Of a DNA stretch of 42,110 bases, positions 8,150 to 16,202 are shown in pieces (position 1 is the first letter of the stretch; the number at the start of each line of letters is the position of its first letter). A program made the position numbers and the translations under genes. Source of the DNA: Chloroflexota bacterium (GTDB lineage Bacteria; Chloroflexota; Anaerolineae; Anaerolineales; Villigracilaceae); NCBI GenBank assembly GCA_029782225.1, contig JAKOVF010000064.1, positions 1 to 42,110 of the forward strand, in the 5' to 3' direction. The notes under the pieces were generated by a model. The model was not told the origin of the DNA. It saw only the letters and a list, made by a program, of their open reading frames with translations, and searched no databases.

Positions 8150-9024
8150 ACCTTCACTAAAAAATCCATTTGATGAGCAATATAGACCAGCTCGCCGCTG
8201 TCAATCTGTGCGCGTCGCTGCTTGAGCCAGTTGGAAAATACGACCGGGTCCTGTTCAAAACAGCCTGTTAGCGATTCTTCGATAAAGCTCAATATGACCT
8301 GCAGGAAGTACGACTCGTCTGCAGGATATTTCCCATTGATCGCGTGTACCACCCAGTCTGACGAGCCTGCGGCCAATATTTTCGCACCCGCTTCCCGTGC
8401 GTGCCTGAACAAATGTCTGCCTGCACGGCTATCGCCGCCGGTGGCGCGGGCATCCATCGTTGCATGATAGAGCCGTTCGATCTGTTCATCCAGCCTGGCC
8501 TCAATCGTTGGCTCCAGCGAAGTCATACCATCGAAATTGATCGTCAACCACGCCAGATCCTTTGTGAGCGCGAGTAACCTGGGGAGGCTTTCAGGCATCG
8601 GCAGCAAATCCAAAAACGCGTTGGCGATCAAGAGATCGGCAGGTGTAGGATTCCTTTGAATGAAATCGAAAACATCCGCCTGCTCGAAGCGGATGTGAAC
8701 ATCACGGGCTTCATCGAACACCCTCAGCTGGTTTTGTTCGATGCCTTCTACACGCAGACCCAGGTCCATGGCCCAACACGGAATCCATTCTCGAGCCGTT
8801 TCGATATTCTCCCCCCGCTCATCAACGAGCACATAATCAGCTTTCGTCAACACATTCCAGCGCAGCAGACGAGCGAGCATGGTCCCGATGCCCGCGCCGA
8901 CTTCGATAACTCGAATCGGCGCGCCGGGTAAATTTGCCCTGAGTGCATCGAGCACGTCGCGATTCAGCGCGCGGTCATCCACGCTCTGTTTGGACAGCAG
9001 ATAGTGAGGAAAAGAATATTCCAC
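8146..9024 (-). CDS. Class I SAM-dependent methyltransferase, function unknown
   Basis: 292 residues with a Rossmann-type SAM-binding motif at 39-48 (V-I-E-V-G-A-G-I-G-T), an acidic strand-2 end (Y-V-L-V-D-E) and a D-L-L-I-A-N-A-F-L-D-L-L motif IV region. The substrate is not evident. The GTG start overlaps the TAG of the upstream membrane-protein gene by one base (TAGTG), so the two are probably co-translated. The 3' end overlaps the convergent MFS stop codon. Confidence 0.82.
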   Translation of the reverse strand: MEYSFPHYLLSKQSVDDRALNRDVLDALRANLPGAPIRVIEVGAGIGTMLARLLRWNVLTKADYVLVDERGENIETAREWIPCWAMDLGLRVEGIEQNQLRVFDEARDVHIRFEQADVFDFIQRNPTPADLLIANAFLDLLPMPESLPRLLALTKDLAWLTINFDGMTSLEPTIEARLDEQIERLYHATMDARATGGDSRAGRHLFRHAREAGAKILAAGSSDWVVHAINGKYPADESYFLQVILSFIEESLTGCFEQDPVVFSNWLKQRRAQIDSGELVYIAHQMDFLVKV

Positions 9025-9404
9025 TAGGATTTATCTGAGCGCAACAAGATCAGCATGATCACTTCAGCAATTTTGGCCGGCACCCCATACAGTGAGTCAT
9101 GAGCGAAGAAATTCTCGCCCCCGATAATCACATACTGAATAACCCAGATCCAAATCCAGGCAACGATGGTCACGATCACATACCCAATCAGTACCTGACG
9201 TACCAGGTTGTGTCGGTCCTGAAAGAACTTGATGGGCAAAAAATAAGCGCCCAATAAACCGATATAGCCCAATCCATTTAGAATGAAGGTTATATCTGGA
9301 CCGTCTTTAAAGAGTATCTTATCAAATGCAGCTGCCAAATGCAGGCTAGCAGTAAAAAGCCCAAGCAGCAGAATTCCGTATTGTCTGGTAGAGAGTTTCA
9401 TCAC
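9024..9404 (-). CDS. Four-helix membrane protein, uncharacterised
   Basis: 126 residues with four hydrophobic stretches (about 10-27, 40-58, 70-93 and 108-122). A GGAGG site stands before the start, and a TATAAT-like hexamer lies on the same strand near 9450. I do not recognise the family. Because it is translationally coupled to the methyltransferase at 8146, the two may act on the same membrane-associated substrate; this is inference only. Confidence 0.72.
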   Translation of the reverse strand: MMKLSTRQYGILLLGLFTASLHLAAAFDKILFKDGPDITFILNGLGYIGLLGAYFLPIKFFQDRHNLVRQVLIGYVIVTIVAWIWIWVIQYVIIGGENFFAHDSLYGVPAKIAEVIMLILLRSDKS

Positions 9405-9458
9405 TTCTATCCTCCGTTCATATGGGTTGGTAAACAGACGGAACTGATCATTATAATA

Positions 9459-10442
9459 TTACCTTTTGACCCCACGGCTCGCGATCAACAAACCCACGCC
9501 TCCGATCAGGAGGTCGCGTGCCCGTATCAATAAAGCAACGCCAATGGCCGAAGCCGCGGAGATGTCGAATATGCCAAGCGCAAATACCTGGCTGCTCTCC
9601 AGCGCGCCCAACCCTCCCGGCACCGGGACCAGAAAGGCAAGCCAGCCGGCAGTCCACGCAGTGATGGTCTGCGGGAACGACAGATCGATTTTCAGGAAGT
9701 TCGTGATCAGGAAAAATTCACTCACCATACCGACAGCCGCGAGCAACGAAACGAGAATTGCAGAGATCAACAACGAAAAATGTCGGCGGCAAAAAGCGCC
9801 CGCCATCCTTTCGGATGCTGCAAGAAAGCGATAGCCTCGTGTGCTGTTTTTGATGAATGGCAGCGAGCGTAAAAGTGATGTGACGGGATACTTGCCCCGA
9901 TATAACAGGATTATATGAATGGGTGGCCACATCAACAGGATGACCAGCCCGATCAGGCTGGCAAGAGAGCTGCCTCCATTGGTTGACAGAATCCCGGCTT
10001 GAAGAATCCCCGTCAATCCGACTGCGAGCAGAAAGAAATTTGCCAGGAACTCCAGCAGTTTATCCATAATCACTGTGGAAGTGGCGCGGATATAAGACAT
10101 GTTGTATTTTCGCTGAAGATACAACACTTGCAGCGGTTCTCCCCCCACCTGCGGACCCAGGGTAAAGTAACTAAGCCCGAACACGGACACGCGCACACCC
10201 AGCAGGGGCAAAAGCTGCAAGTCCTTTTTCTCGGCCTTGCTGATGAACCACCAGCGCAGGGTGACAAGGAAATAGATCGTGAAGTTCAGCCCAAGCAGCG
10301 CGGCGACCTGCCAGAGCTGAAGTTGTTTGAGCGTTTTCCAGATTTCCTGCAGCGGCGCGTTTCGCAGTGCAAAATACAGAAGGACTGCAAGGACCGCATA
10401 AATTGCAGCCAGGCGCAGCGGGTGAAGGACCTTTGCTTTCAT
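9459..10442 (-). CDS. Lysylphosphatidylglycerol synthase TM region / UPF0104 flippase-like protein
   Basis: Integral membrane protein of about 327 residues of the family related to the MprF flippase domain. It has several hydrophobic helices, a central L-G-P-Q-V-G-G-E-P-L-Q motif and a later P-V-P-G-G-L-G-A-L-E-S motif, both typical of the family. Members are thought to move lipids or glycolipids across the membrane. An upstream open frame reaches 10778, but the ATG at 10442 overlaps the TGA of the acyltransferase gene in an ATGA and starts with a normal membrane-protein N-terminus, so this start is chosen. It is the third gene of a methyltransferase/acyltransferase/flippase set. Confidence 0.88.
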   Translation of the reverse strand: MKAKVLHPLRLAAIYAVLAVLLYFALRNAPLQEIWKTLKQLQLWQVAALLGLNFTIYFLVTLRWWFISKAEKKDLQLLPLLGVRVSVFGLSYFTLGPQVGGEPLQVLYLQRKYNMSYIRATSTVIMDKLLEFLANFFLLAVGLTGILQAGILSTNGGSSLASLIGLVILLMWPPIHIILLYRGKYPVTSLLRSLPFIKNSTRGYRFLAASERMAGAFCRRHFSLLISAILVSLLAAVGMVSEFFLITNFLKIDLSFPQTITAWTAGWLAFLVPVPGGLGALESSQVFALGIFDISAASAIGVALLIRARDLLIGGVGLLIASRGVKR

Positions 10443-11335
10443 AGCACGCTGACTCCCTCGCCTTCGGGTGGGCATTCGATCAGCCTCTGCATTTCCATCA
10501 AAACGGCTTGATGGACGGCAGATGGTTCGGCTGTGCCCAGGTCCCTGGCATAAATCGGACGGCCAATCTGGATGCGGGCCGTGATGGGTTTGAGGGTCAA
10601 TCCAACCTGAGCAAGGAATTGGAGGGCAATTGCGAGACTCTCTTTTTCCTGGCGCGTGCGTTTCAAATGTAATAACGGATGATGAGCGGCTTTTGCCCAG
10701 ATAACGCCGCGCACCACAACCGGGAGGACCGCCGTCTGCGGAGCCATGCGAACGAAGATGCTGGCGCTCTCGGTCCACGTTTGGAGTGATTCGACTGCTC
10801 CCGGGTAAACATCCGGGTCAGGCTCGATGTGACCGGCCGGGAACGTCAACACTGCGCCACCTCCGCGCAAGTAGGAGCTGACCTGCCGAACGAGGCTCAT
10901 GCGAGCGGCCGTTTCCTCCTGCACGAAAAAAAGTTGTTTGCTCATGTTCGAAAGCGTGTGAAGGAAGGGCCGGTCGAGCGCGATGATCTTCAGATTCGGC
11001 CGGTTGAGCGCGGCAAACAATGCCAGCGTATCGGTGGAGCCTGGATGGTTGGACAGTACCAGAAGTGGGCCGTCAGGCACGAGGTCCGGGCAGAGCGCAT
11101 GCTCCGAATAGACGCGTACATCCTGAACATAATCCTTCTGTGTAGCGCGGGCGGCGTCTGCCAATCCGCATTCCGCGATGTCTGCATCAAAGCGGAGCAT
11201 GAGCTCAGCAAATTTGCGTGCCGGCGCACGGACAACTCGGCGCAGGGTGTGCGCAAGAGCAGGCCGGTCCTGCCACCCAAAGGAGACGACAAGATCGTCG
11301 AGGTTGATCTCTGTCAGAACGTCGAGTTGGTTCAA
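10439..11335 (-). CDS. PlsC-like glycerolipid acyltransferase
   Basis: 298 residues. The acyltransferase catalytic H-x4-D box is N-H-P-G-S-T-D (His97, Asp102), and the acceptor-binding F-P-E-G-T-R box is represented by F-P-A-G-H-I-E-P at 165-172. The family transfers acyl chains to lysophosphatidate or related acceptors. The altered second box suggests the acceptor may not be standard lysophosphatidate. The start is a TTG one base after the TAA of the upstream methyltransferase gene, without a strong ribosome site; an internal ATG near residue 46 would remove little of the domain. Its TGA overlaps the flippase ATG. Confidence 0.82.
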   Translation of the reverse strand: MNQLDVLTEINLDDLVVSFGWQDRPALAHTLRRVVRAPARKFAELMLRFDADIAECGLADAARATQKDYVQDVRVYSEHALCPDLVPDGPLLVLSNHPGSTDTLALFAALNRPNLKIIALDRPFLHTLSNMSKQLFFVQEETAARMSLVRQVSSYLRGGGAVLTFPAGHIEPDPDVYPGAVESLQTWTESASIFVRMAPQTAVLPVVVRGVIWAKAAHHPLLHLKRTRQEKESLAIALQFLAQVGLTLKPITARIQIGRPIYARDLGTAEPSAVHQAVLMEMQRLIECPPEGEGVSVL

Positions 11336-11336
11336 G

Positions 11337-11933
11337 TTATTTCCGGGCGGTGGCCCACATGTTGAGCATGAATTCGAAATAGCCGAAGCGAGTTTTGGTC
11401 ATCTCAAAGCCAGCCTGGCCAAAGTACCAGCCGAGGAGTGGAAGGGTGTAGGCGTAGGCATGTTCTTGAATTTCCTCCGCACTGACGAGGCTGATGCGTG
11501 CCATAAATCTGAGCAGGCCGTCCGACCAGGCAGCCGGCGTGGTGAGAATCACTTCTCCACCGGGTTTAAGCACGCGATAGACTTCCTTGAAAAGGATTGC
11601 CATGAGTGAAGGGTCGAGGTGTTCTACCACTGCCAGGAGAGTGACAGCTTCGAAGAAGTTATCTTGAAAAGGGAGTTTGGGCTTCTCCTCAAGGTCAAGC
11701 GTATATGATTCGATCTGTAATTCTGAAGCTGTGTGTGGGGGGAGGGGGACCTGGTCGATTGCGAATTTCTCGGCAAAGGACGTGTGAGCCAGAAAATATG
11801 GATAACTGCCACAGCCGACATCCAGGATTCGGCCTTGCCGCAAAGTGGATGATATGAGTTTATTGGCTCTCTGTGCCCGTAAATCGGCAAGCAGAGGTTC
11901 GAGTAATCCTTTTCCACGAGTAAGACCTGCCAT
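11337..11933 (-). CDS. Class I SAM-dependent methyltransferase (Methyltransf_11 type)
   Basis: 198 residues with SAM motif I at 36-43 (I-L-D-V-G-C-G-S), a post-I F-A-I-D-Q segment, F-F-E-A-V-T-L-L-A-V-V-E-H-L as motif II, and V-L-K-P-G-G-E-V-I-L-T-T-P as motif III. This set is common in lipid, quinone and glycan O/N-methyltransferases. It is directly followed by the acyltransferase and flippase genes, suggesting that the three build or modify one lipid or lipid-linked compound. The acceptor is unknown. Confidence 0.88.
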   Translation of the reverse strand: MAGLTRGKGLLEPLLADLRAQRANKLISSTLRQGRILDVGCGSYPYFLAHTSFAEKFAIDQVPLPPHTASELQIESYTLDLEEKPKLPFQDNFFEAVTLLAVVEHLDPSLMAILFKEVYRVLKPGGEVILTTPAAWSDGLLRFMARISLVSAEEIQEHAYAYTLPLLGWYFGQAGFEMTKTRFGYFEFMLNMWATARK

Positions 11934-12044
11934 GTAAGCGGTGAATCTCCCAGTACTGGATTAAGTATGCTGACTATATCTTACTTTTCCAGCAGGGACA
12001 ATACACCTTTGTACTACTTCGCGCATCGTTGCGAATTTGCGCAG

Positions 12045-12356
12045 CTACTCAGGCTCCATGGAGAAATGCAATGGATAGCCTTCGAGCCCGGCCGCAAAGT
12101 GCGCCTTGTTGATGCGCCTCTCCGCTTCGGATTTAGGAAGCGTCTGCACATACGCTGCGCCTTTGTAGTGTGCTGTGAACATGACTTCCACCGCAACTGG
12201 CTGGCTGAGAGAAAAGATGGATGTCAGGATGTGGACCACGAAATCCATCGGGGTGACATCATCATTGTGAATGATGACGCGATAGAGCGGCTCAAGCTCA
12301 GTCTCTTCTTCGTGCTTCCGAGTGGTCTCGATTTCGGGCGCAACTTCGAGTTTCAT
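12045..12356 (-). CDS. clpS: ATP-dependent Clp protease adaptor ClpS
   Basis: 103 residues with a flexible N-terminus and the ClpS core: Y-R-V-I-I-H-N-D-D-V-T-P-M-D-F-V, then the A-V-E-V-M-F-T-A-H-Y-K-G helix and a final strand. ClpS binds the N-domain of ClpA/ClpC and delivers N-degron substrates; the N-D-D and V-M-F-T-A-H residues form the N-degron pocket. It stands alone here; no clp ATPase gene lies in the window. Confidence 0.93.
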   Translation of the reverse strand: MKLEVAPEIETTRKHEEETELEPLYRVIIHNDDVTPMDFVVHILTSIFSLSQPVAVEVMFTAHYKGAAYVQTLPKSEAERRINKAHFAAGLEGYPLHFSMEPE

Positions 12357-12408
12357 CTATGTATACGTCATTTCTTGTGTTTATGGATTTACTGATTCTA
12401 AGAGCATC

Positions 12409-13227
12409 TTAATAGAGTTTATTCAACGTTTCGAGTTCTTCCTTCGTAAGTTCGATCTCTGCTGATTCAAAATTCTCTTTGATATGCTGCGGATCGAACG
12501 ACATGGGGATCGTAATCACGCGCGGCTGCATGACCAGCCAGGCCAGCGCGATCTGAAAGGACGTGGCAGAATGGGCCTTCGCAACGGCCGCGATCGTCTG
12601 GTTGCTGCGCATATTCCTGAATTTGACGGGCGAATAGGCAGTGATCAGGATGTTATTTTTCTGGCAATATTCAATCACACCGTTCTCGATGTATTCCTTG
12701 TCAGGCAGCCGATAGGGGACTTGATCGGTGATGATCGGTGTTTCGGAGAATTCCTGCGATTGCCGGAGATGCTTCATCTTGAAGTTGCTCACACCCAGGT
12801 GTCTGACCTTGCCAGTGCCCACGAGTTTGTTCAGGGCGCGGAAGGCCGCTTCCAGATCCATTCCCATGCGCGGCCAGTGGATGAGATACAGGTCCACGTA
12901 GTCCATTTTGAGGCGGCGCAGGCTGTTTTCGCAGGCTTTGAGCACCTTTTCGTAATCCAGATGCTCAGGTGAGACCTTGGTGGTGATGAACACATCCTCA
13001 CGCTTCGTCTTCGTATCGCGTATGGCCTGTCCCAGTAGTTCCTCGGCATGACCATTTGCGTACATTTCTGCCGTATCGAAGTGGGTATGGCCAATTTCCA
13101 GCGCGGAGCGGAGAGCAGTCATCGAAGCGGAATCAAGCTTCCGGTCCGGGTAGGAATCGCCGCCGATGCTCCACGTCCCGAAGCCGATCTTGGGAAGAGT
13201 TACATTATGGATAGTTTCGAATTTCAT
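12409..13227 (-). CDS. Aldo/keto reductase
   Basis: 272-residue NADPH-dependent (beta/alpha)8 oxidoreductase. The catalytic tetrad is visible as Asp51 and Tyr56 (H-F-D-T-A-E-M-Y), Lys84 (I-T-T-K-V) and His117 (L-I-H-W-P). The G-V-S-N-F motif and C-terminal cofactor segment (I-P-M-S-F-D-P-Q-H-I-K-E-N) are also present. It resembles the 2,5-diketogluconate reductase/YvgN-like subgroup that reduces small aldehydes and ketones. The physiological substrate cannot be read from context. An AGGA ribosome site precedes the ATG. Confidence 0.9.
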   Translation of the reverse strand: MKFETIHNVTLPKIGFGTWSIGGDSYPDRKLDSASMTALRSALEIGHTHFDTAEMYANGHAEELLGQAIRDTKTKREDVFITTKVSPEHLDYEKVLKACENSLRRLKMDYVDLYLIHWPRMGMDLEAAFRALNKLVGTGKVRHLGVSNFKMKHLRQSQEFSETPIITDQVPYRLPDKEYIENGVIEYCQKNNILITAYSPVKFRNMRSNQTIAAVAKAHSATSFQIALAWLVMQPRVITIPMSFDPQHIKENFESAEIELTKEELETLNKLY

Positions 13228-13230
13228 TTC

Positions 13231-13488
13231 TTATCCTGAAGGATGGGCGTTTCTTCTATCTCCACGAGTATTCGCCATGCACCCGGGCCATATCCTCCCG
13301 GTTTGTTCCCGAGAGAAAAGATATTCTGTCTTTTGGTCATGAGCATACCCTTCGGAGTCAATATTGTACTCAAGAAATAAAAATTCCCCGTCGAGAGAAT
13401 CCCCGTGGAAGGACATATTGGGATTCGGCGGTCTGTTGAGGGTGGAATTTGGGAAGCGGCGAATCGATCCGGAACCGTCTGCTACCAT
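13231..13488 (-). CDS. Possible small protein coupled to the isoprenylcysteine-methyltransferase-like gene
   Basis: An 85-codon open frame whose ATG lies inside the last codons of the upstream gene (ATGGTAG overlap). It has no recognised domain, no membrane helix and a mixed acidic/basic composition (for example E-F-L-F-L-E-Y-N-I-D). It fills an otherwise empty 250-base gap between two minus-strand genes. The overlap favours a real gene, but the sequence could equally be non-coding. Confidence 0.3.
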   Translation of the reverse strand: MVADGSGSIRRFPNSTLNRPPNPNMSFHGDSLDGEFLFLEYNIDSEGYAHDQKTEYLFSREQTGRIWPGCMANTRGDRRNAHPSG

Positions 13489-14069
13489 AAGAAGGGGATC
13501 AGTCTTTTGGTGTGTTGCTTATATAACAAATACTCCTGGGCAAAGTGTTCTGTCAGGAGTGCTTCTTCCTGTTTTAGTTTCAACAAGCTTCCAAACAGAA
13601 TGATGAGAAAACCAATACATGCGCCAAGTGTGCCAATCGACAGCGCTGTGCCTAAAATCATGAGCAGCATGCCTGTATAAATGGGATGCCGAACATAGTG
13701 GTAGGGACCGGTTGTAATAAGTTCATGACCTTTTTTCAGAGCAACCATCCCACTCCAATTGCTGGCAAGCGTCCGGCGTGCAAAGATTGCCAGAATGAGG
13801 CCTGCGCTGAGAGAGAGGGTGACGATAGCGCTTGTGATCATGCTGGATGGAAGTAGAAGAGTGGACAACAGATCGACGGGAATCCCCAACCTGCCAAGGA
13901 ATTTAAAGTTGCAGATGACTAAAAAGCCGATCAGGTAAAAAATGGAATACCCGTTTCCCCCGAGCCAGCCTCTTGTTTCCTGAATGGACTTTACGGACTG
14001 TGCACTGATAAACCAGTAAAGCAAAAAAACGATCCAACAAACAGCAGTAAATTGTTGCAAATTGATCAT
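13482..14069 (-). CDS. Isoprenylcysteine carboxyl methyltransferase / phospholipid methyltransferase family membrane protein
   Basis: About 195 residues with four to five hydrophobic helices. The C-terminal half carries the ICMT/PEMT signature: T-G-P-Y-H-Y-V-R-H-P-I-Y-T-G-M, then E-E-A-L-L-T-E-H-F near the end. Family members methylate small lipophilic or membrane-embedded substrates using SAM; bacterial ones are mostly uncharacterised. A GTG at 14087 would add six residues, but neither start has a well-placed ribosome site; ATG 14069 is the conservative choice. Its 3' end overlaps a possible small coupled gene. Confidence 0.85.
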   Translation of the reverse strand: MINLQQFTAVCWIVFLLYWFISAQSVKSIQETRGWLGGNGYSIFYLIGFLVICNFKFLGRLGIPVDLLSTLLLPSSMITSAIVTLSLSAGLILAIFARRTLASNWSGMVALKKGHELITTGPYHYVRHPIYTGMLLMILGTALSIGTLGACIGFLIILFGSLLKLKQEEALLTEHFAQEYLLYKQHTKRLIPFLW

Positions 14070-14115
14070 TGATCTTGATGCTAGCACCTCTGGTTAAGGG
14101 TGAAATGAAGGCGCT

Positions 14116-14667
14116 TCACTCCGACAGCGAGCGGATATGATCCAGGTTCAGTTCACCTTTTGCGCCCCAGCCCTTTTTTCCCTCTGGTATCTCAGGGCGA
14201 AACTTCTCGTACAAATCATAGGCTTTGGCTTCCAATTGCCTCGGCGTGTAGTCCTTTGCCAGTTTCTCCATCGCCGCGCGGACATCATCCAGATTGTCGC
14301 CGAATTTCTGCTCTAAATATGCCTGAACGCTCTCAGGGGAAATTGCCTTCCCTTTGATCGCCGCACGTAGTCCCCCAGGAGTCTTGACCGCTGGAACGCC
14401 GCGCCCCAGCAATTCAATAAACTCCAGCTTTACTGGCGCTTCTTTCTTCCCTTCAGCTTTGCTCAGGGTAGGCTTTTCTCTTTCCTTCTGTTCTTCACTT
14501 TTCTCTTCGTAAATCCCCAATCGTTTCCCTTTGGACTGGGCATTGAGCCCGGCCACTGCTTTGCCAAATGTCAAGGCTTCCTTTTTATCGTAGCCGAGCC
14601 GCTCCGCGACAATTACAGCCCACAGTGTGAGGACAGGCGCGCGGTTGATTTGGATTTTCTTTGCCAT
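14116..14667 (-). CDS. Uncharacterised soluble protein with a repeat-derived linker
   Basis: 183 residues, lysine-rich, no membrane helix. The N-terminal domain (about 1-52: K-I-Q-I-N-R-A-P-V-L-T-L-W-A-V-I-V-A-E-R-L-G) and C-terminal domain (about 75-183) are joined by a charged linker. I recall similar hypothetical proteins in Chloroflexota and Actinobacteria but know no function. The linker contains T-L-S-K-A-E-G, encoded by 14451-14473, a sequence resembling a common intergenic palindrome (CTTCAGCTTTGCTCAGGG), so a repeat may have been captured in frame. A GGAG ribosome site precedes the ATG. Confidence 0.8.
   Translation of the reverse strand: MAKKIQINRAPVLTLWAVIVAERLGYDKKEALTFGKAVAGLNAQSKGKRLGIYEEKSEEQKEREKPTLSKAEGKKEAPVKLEFIELLGRGVPAVKTPGGLRAAIKGKAISPESVQAYLEQKFGDNLDDVRAAMEKLAKDYTPRQLEAKAYDLYEKFRPEIPEGKKGWGAKGELNLDHIRSLSE
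14451..14473. repeat. Intergenic-type repeat captured inside a coding region
   Basis: CTTCAGCTTTGCTCAGGG resembles the TTCGACTTCGCTCA repeat core present (reverse complemented) at 26478-26497. On the coding strand it yields T-L-S-K-A-E-G in a low-complexity linker. Membership of the same family is an inference from similarity, not an exact match. Confidence 0.4.
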
Positions 14668-14741
14668 TCTTTCTTCTCCATTTCTTGCTAAAGTCCAGAA
14701 TTCATACTGAAATTACTATACACTAAACCACCACTCAAATC

Positions 14742-14770
14742 AACAAAACCCGCCTCCTCGCGGAGACGGG
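14742..14770 (-). terminator. Rho-independent terminator of the 2-oxoacid oxidoreductase operon
   Basis: On the minus strand CCCGTCTCC pairs with GGAGGCGGG (one G-T pair) around a GCGA loop, followed by TTTTGTTG. It lies 35 bases after the stop of the last operon gene. Confidence 0.85.
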
Positions 14771-14804
14771 CACTGTTTCTTGACCACAGATCACTGATTA
14801 CCGG

Positions 14805-15353
14805 CTACACTGCCACACCCTGCGCGGCCTCAAGCCCTCTCTTCAACGCCTCGTAATTCTTTGGCAACAGGTGCTTGTGCCTCGCCGGCAAGTGAGCTTC
14901 CAATGCCTTTTCAATATCCTTCAATGAAAGCTCAGGCAGTGCCGAGAGCAGTGCGCCGACAGCGACCATATTTAGCAGCCGTTTGTCGCCGATCTCTTCG
15001 GCGATCTCATTGCATGGCACAAAAATGACGTGAATATCCTCGCGCTTCGCCTCACGGTCCACCATGGACTTGTTGACGATCAAAGTCCCGCCCGGGGCGA
15101 GTAGTTCTTCATATTTATCAAAAGACGGTAGATTGAGGGCAATCGCCAGCGGCGGATTCTTCACCATTGGCGAGCCAATCTCATCGTCTGCAATAACGAC
15201 GGTGCAGTTCGCTGTGCCGCCGCGCATTTCAGGGCCGTAAGAGGGGATCCACGTCACTTCCTTGCCGGTGTCCATGGCGGCATAGGCTACCACTTGTCCA
15301 CCGAACAGCACACCCTGGCCGCCAAAACCTGCAATAAGGATTTCTTTTTGCAT
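14805..15353 (-). CDS. 2-oxoacid:ferredoxin oxidoreductase, gamma subunit
   Basis: 182 residues of the pyruvate ferredoxin/flavodoxin oxidoreductase (POR gamma) family. It opens with I-L-I-A-G-F-G-G-Q-G-V, the family signature, followed by T-W-I-P-S-Y-G-P-E-M-R-G-G-T-A, which contacts the coenzyme A/2-oxoacid site. A TTG at 15371 is in frame, but ATG 15353 is preceded by AAGGAG at ideal distance and starts just before the conserved strand. It is the last gene of the four-gene operon (delta, alpha, beta, gamma) and is followed by a terminator. Confidence 0.93.
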   Translation of the reverse strand: MQKEILIAGFGGQGVLFGGQVVAYAAMDTGKEVTWIPSYGPEMRGGTANCTVVIADDEIGSPMVKNPPLAIALNLPSFDKYEELLAPGGTLIVNKSMVDREAKREDIHVIFVPCNEIAEEIGDKRLLNMVAVGALLSALPELSLKDIEKALEAHLPARHKHLLPKNYEALKRGLEAAQGVAV

Positions 15354-15431
15354 ATTATTTTGCTCCTTCAATATTCAGTATTTGGATTTCCCAACACTGC
15401 GCCCGATTCCCAAATACCGAATGTCCGGTGT

Positions 15432-16202
15432 CTAGACCTTGACCTGCGCCACGCCGGCCGCGACCTTATAGTCGCCGAGCGGGAATGCAGGAATCATGCG
15501 CTCTTCTACAAATTTCAGCGAGTTGACCGGCGTCATGCCCCAGTTGGTAGGACAGGTGGAGAGCAGCTCGACCATCGAGAAGCCGAGTCCGCGGACCTGG
15601 GTTTCAAATGCAATGCGAATGGCTTTCTTCGCCAGGCGGATATTCTTCGGATCGTGCAGCGAGCGTCTCACCACATATCCTGCGCCGTCGAGCGTCGAAA
15701 GCATCTCGGACATGCGGATGGGATAGCCCTGCGTTTCCACGTCGCGGCCGTTCGGCGAGGAGGTTGTCTTCATACCGGGCAGCGTGGTTGGGGCCATCTG
15801 TCCGCCGGTCATGCCGTAGTTGGCGTTGTTGATGAAGATCACCGTCAGATTCTCTCCGCGTGCCGCGGCGTGGACGATCTCTCCCATGCCGATCGAAGCC
15901 AGATCGCCGTCGCCTTGATACGTGAAAACGATTCGATCCGGTAGCACGCGTTTGATGCCCGTTGCCATGGCGGGTGCTCGTCCGTGCGGGGCTTCCACAA
16001 AATCTGTATCGAAATAGTTATATGCAAACACCGAGCAGCCCACCGGTGCAACGCCAATGGTCCTGTCGATCAGGCCCATCTCTTCAAGCACTTCAGCGAT
16101 CAGCCTGTGCGCCACGCCGTGCGTGCAGCCCGGGCAGTAGTGGGTGGGTGTATCAGTAAAGCCTTCCGGCCTGTCGTAGACCAAATTCTCTGGAACTGTC
16201 AT
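15432..16202 (-). CDS. 2-oxoacid:ferredoxin oxidoreductase, beta (thiamine pyrophosphate) subunit
   Basis: 256 residues. C-P-G-C (Cys23/26) and a later Cys56 are the expected ligands of the [4Fe-4S] cluster near the cofactor. The TPP motif is G-D-G-D (97-100) ending in [11 protein letters not shown]. It carries out decarboxylation of the 2-oxoacid with the alpha subunit and passes electrons towards ferredoxin. The ATG at 16202 overlaps the alpha-subunit TGA in an ATGA, which decides the start over upstream alternatives. The substrate (2-oxoglutarate or branched-chain 2-oxoacid) is not certain. Confidence 0.94.
   Translation of the reverse strand: MTVPENLVYDRPEGFTDTPTHYCPGCTHGVAHRLIAEVLEEMGLIDRTIGVAPVGCSVFAYNYFDTDFVEAPHGRAPAMATGIKRVLPDRIVFTYQGDGDLASIGMGEIVHAAARGENLTVIFINNANYGMTGGQMAPTTLPGMKTTSSPNGRDVETQGYPIRMSEMLSTLDGAGYVVRRSLHDPKNIRLAKKAIRIAFETQVRGLGFSMVELLSTCPTNWGMTPVNSLKFVEERMIPAFPLGDYKVAAGVAQVKV

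Noticed and set aside
9999..10511. 170-codon frame antisense to the flippase and acyltransferase genes
   Set aside because: It overlaps two well-supported, translationally coupled genes and has no domain.
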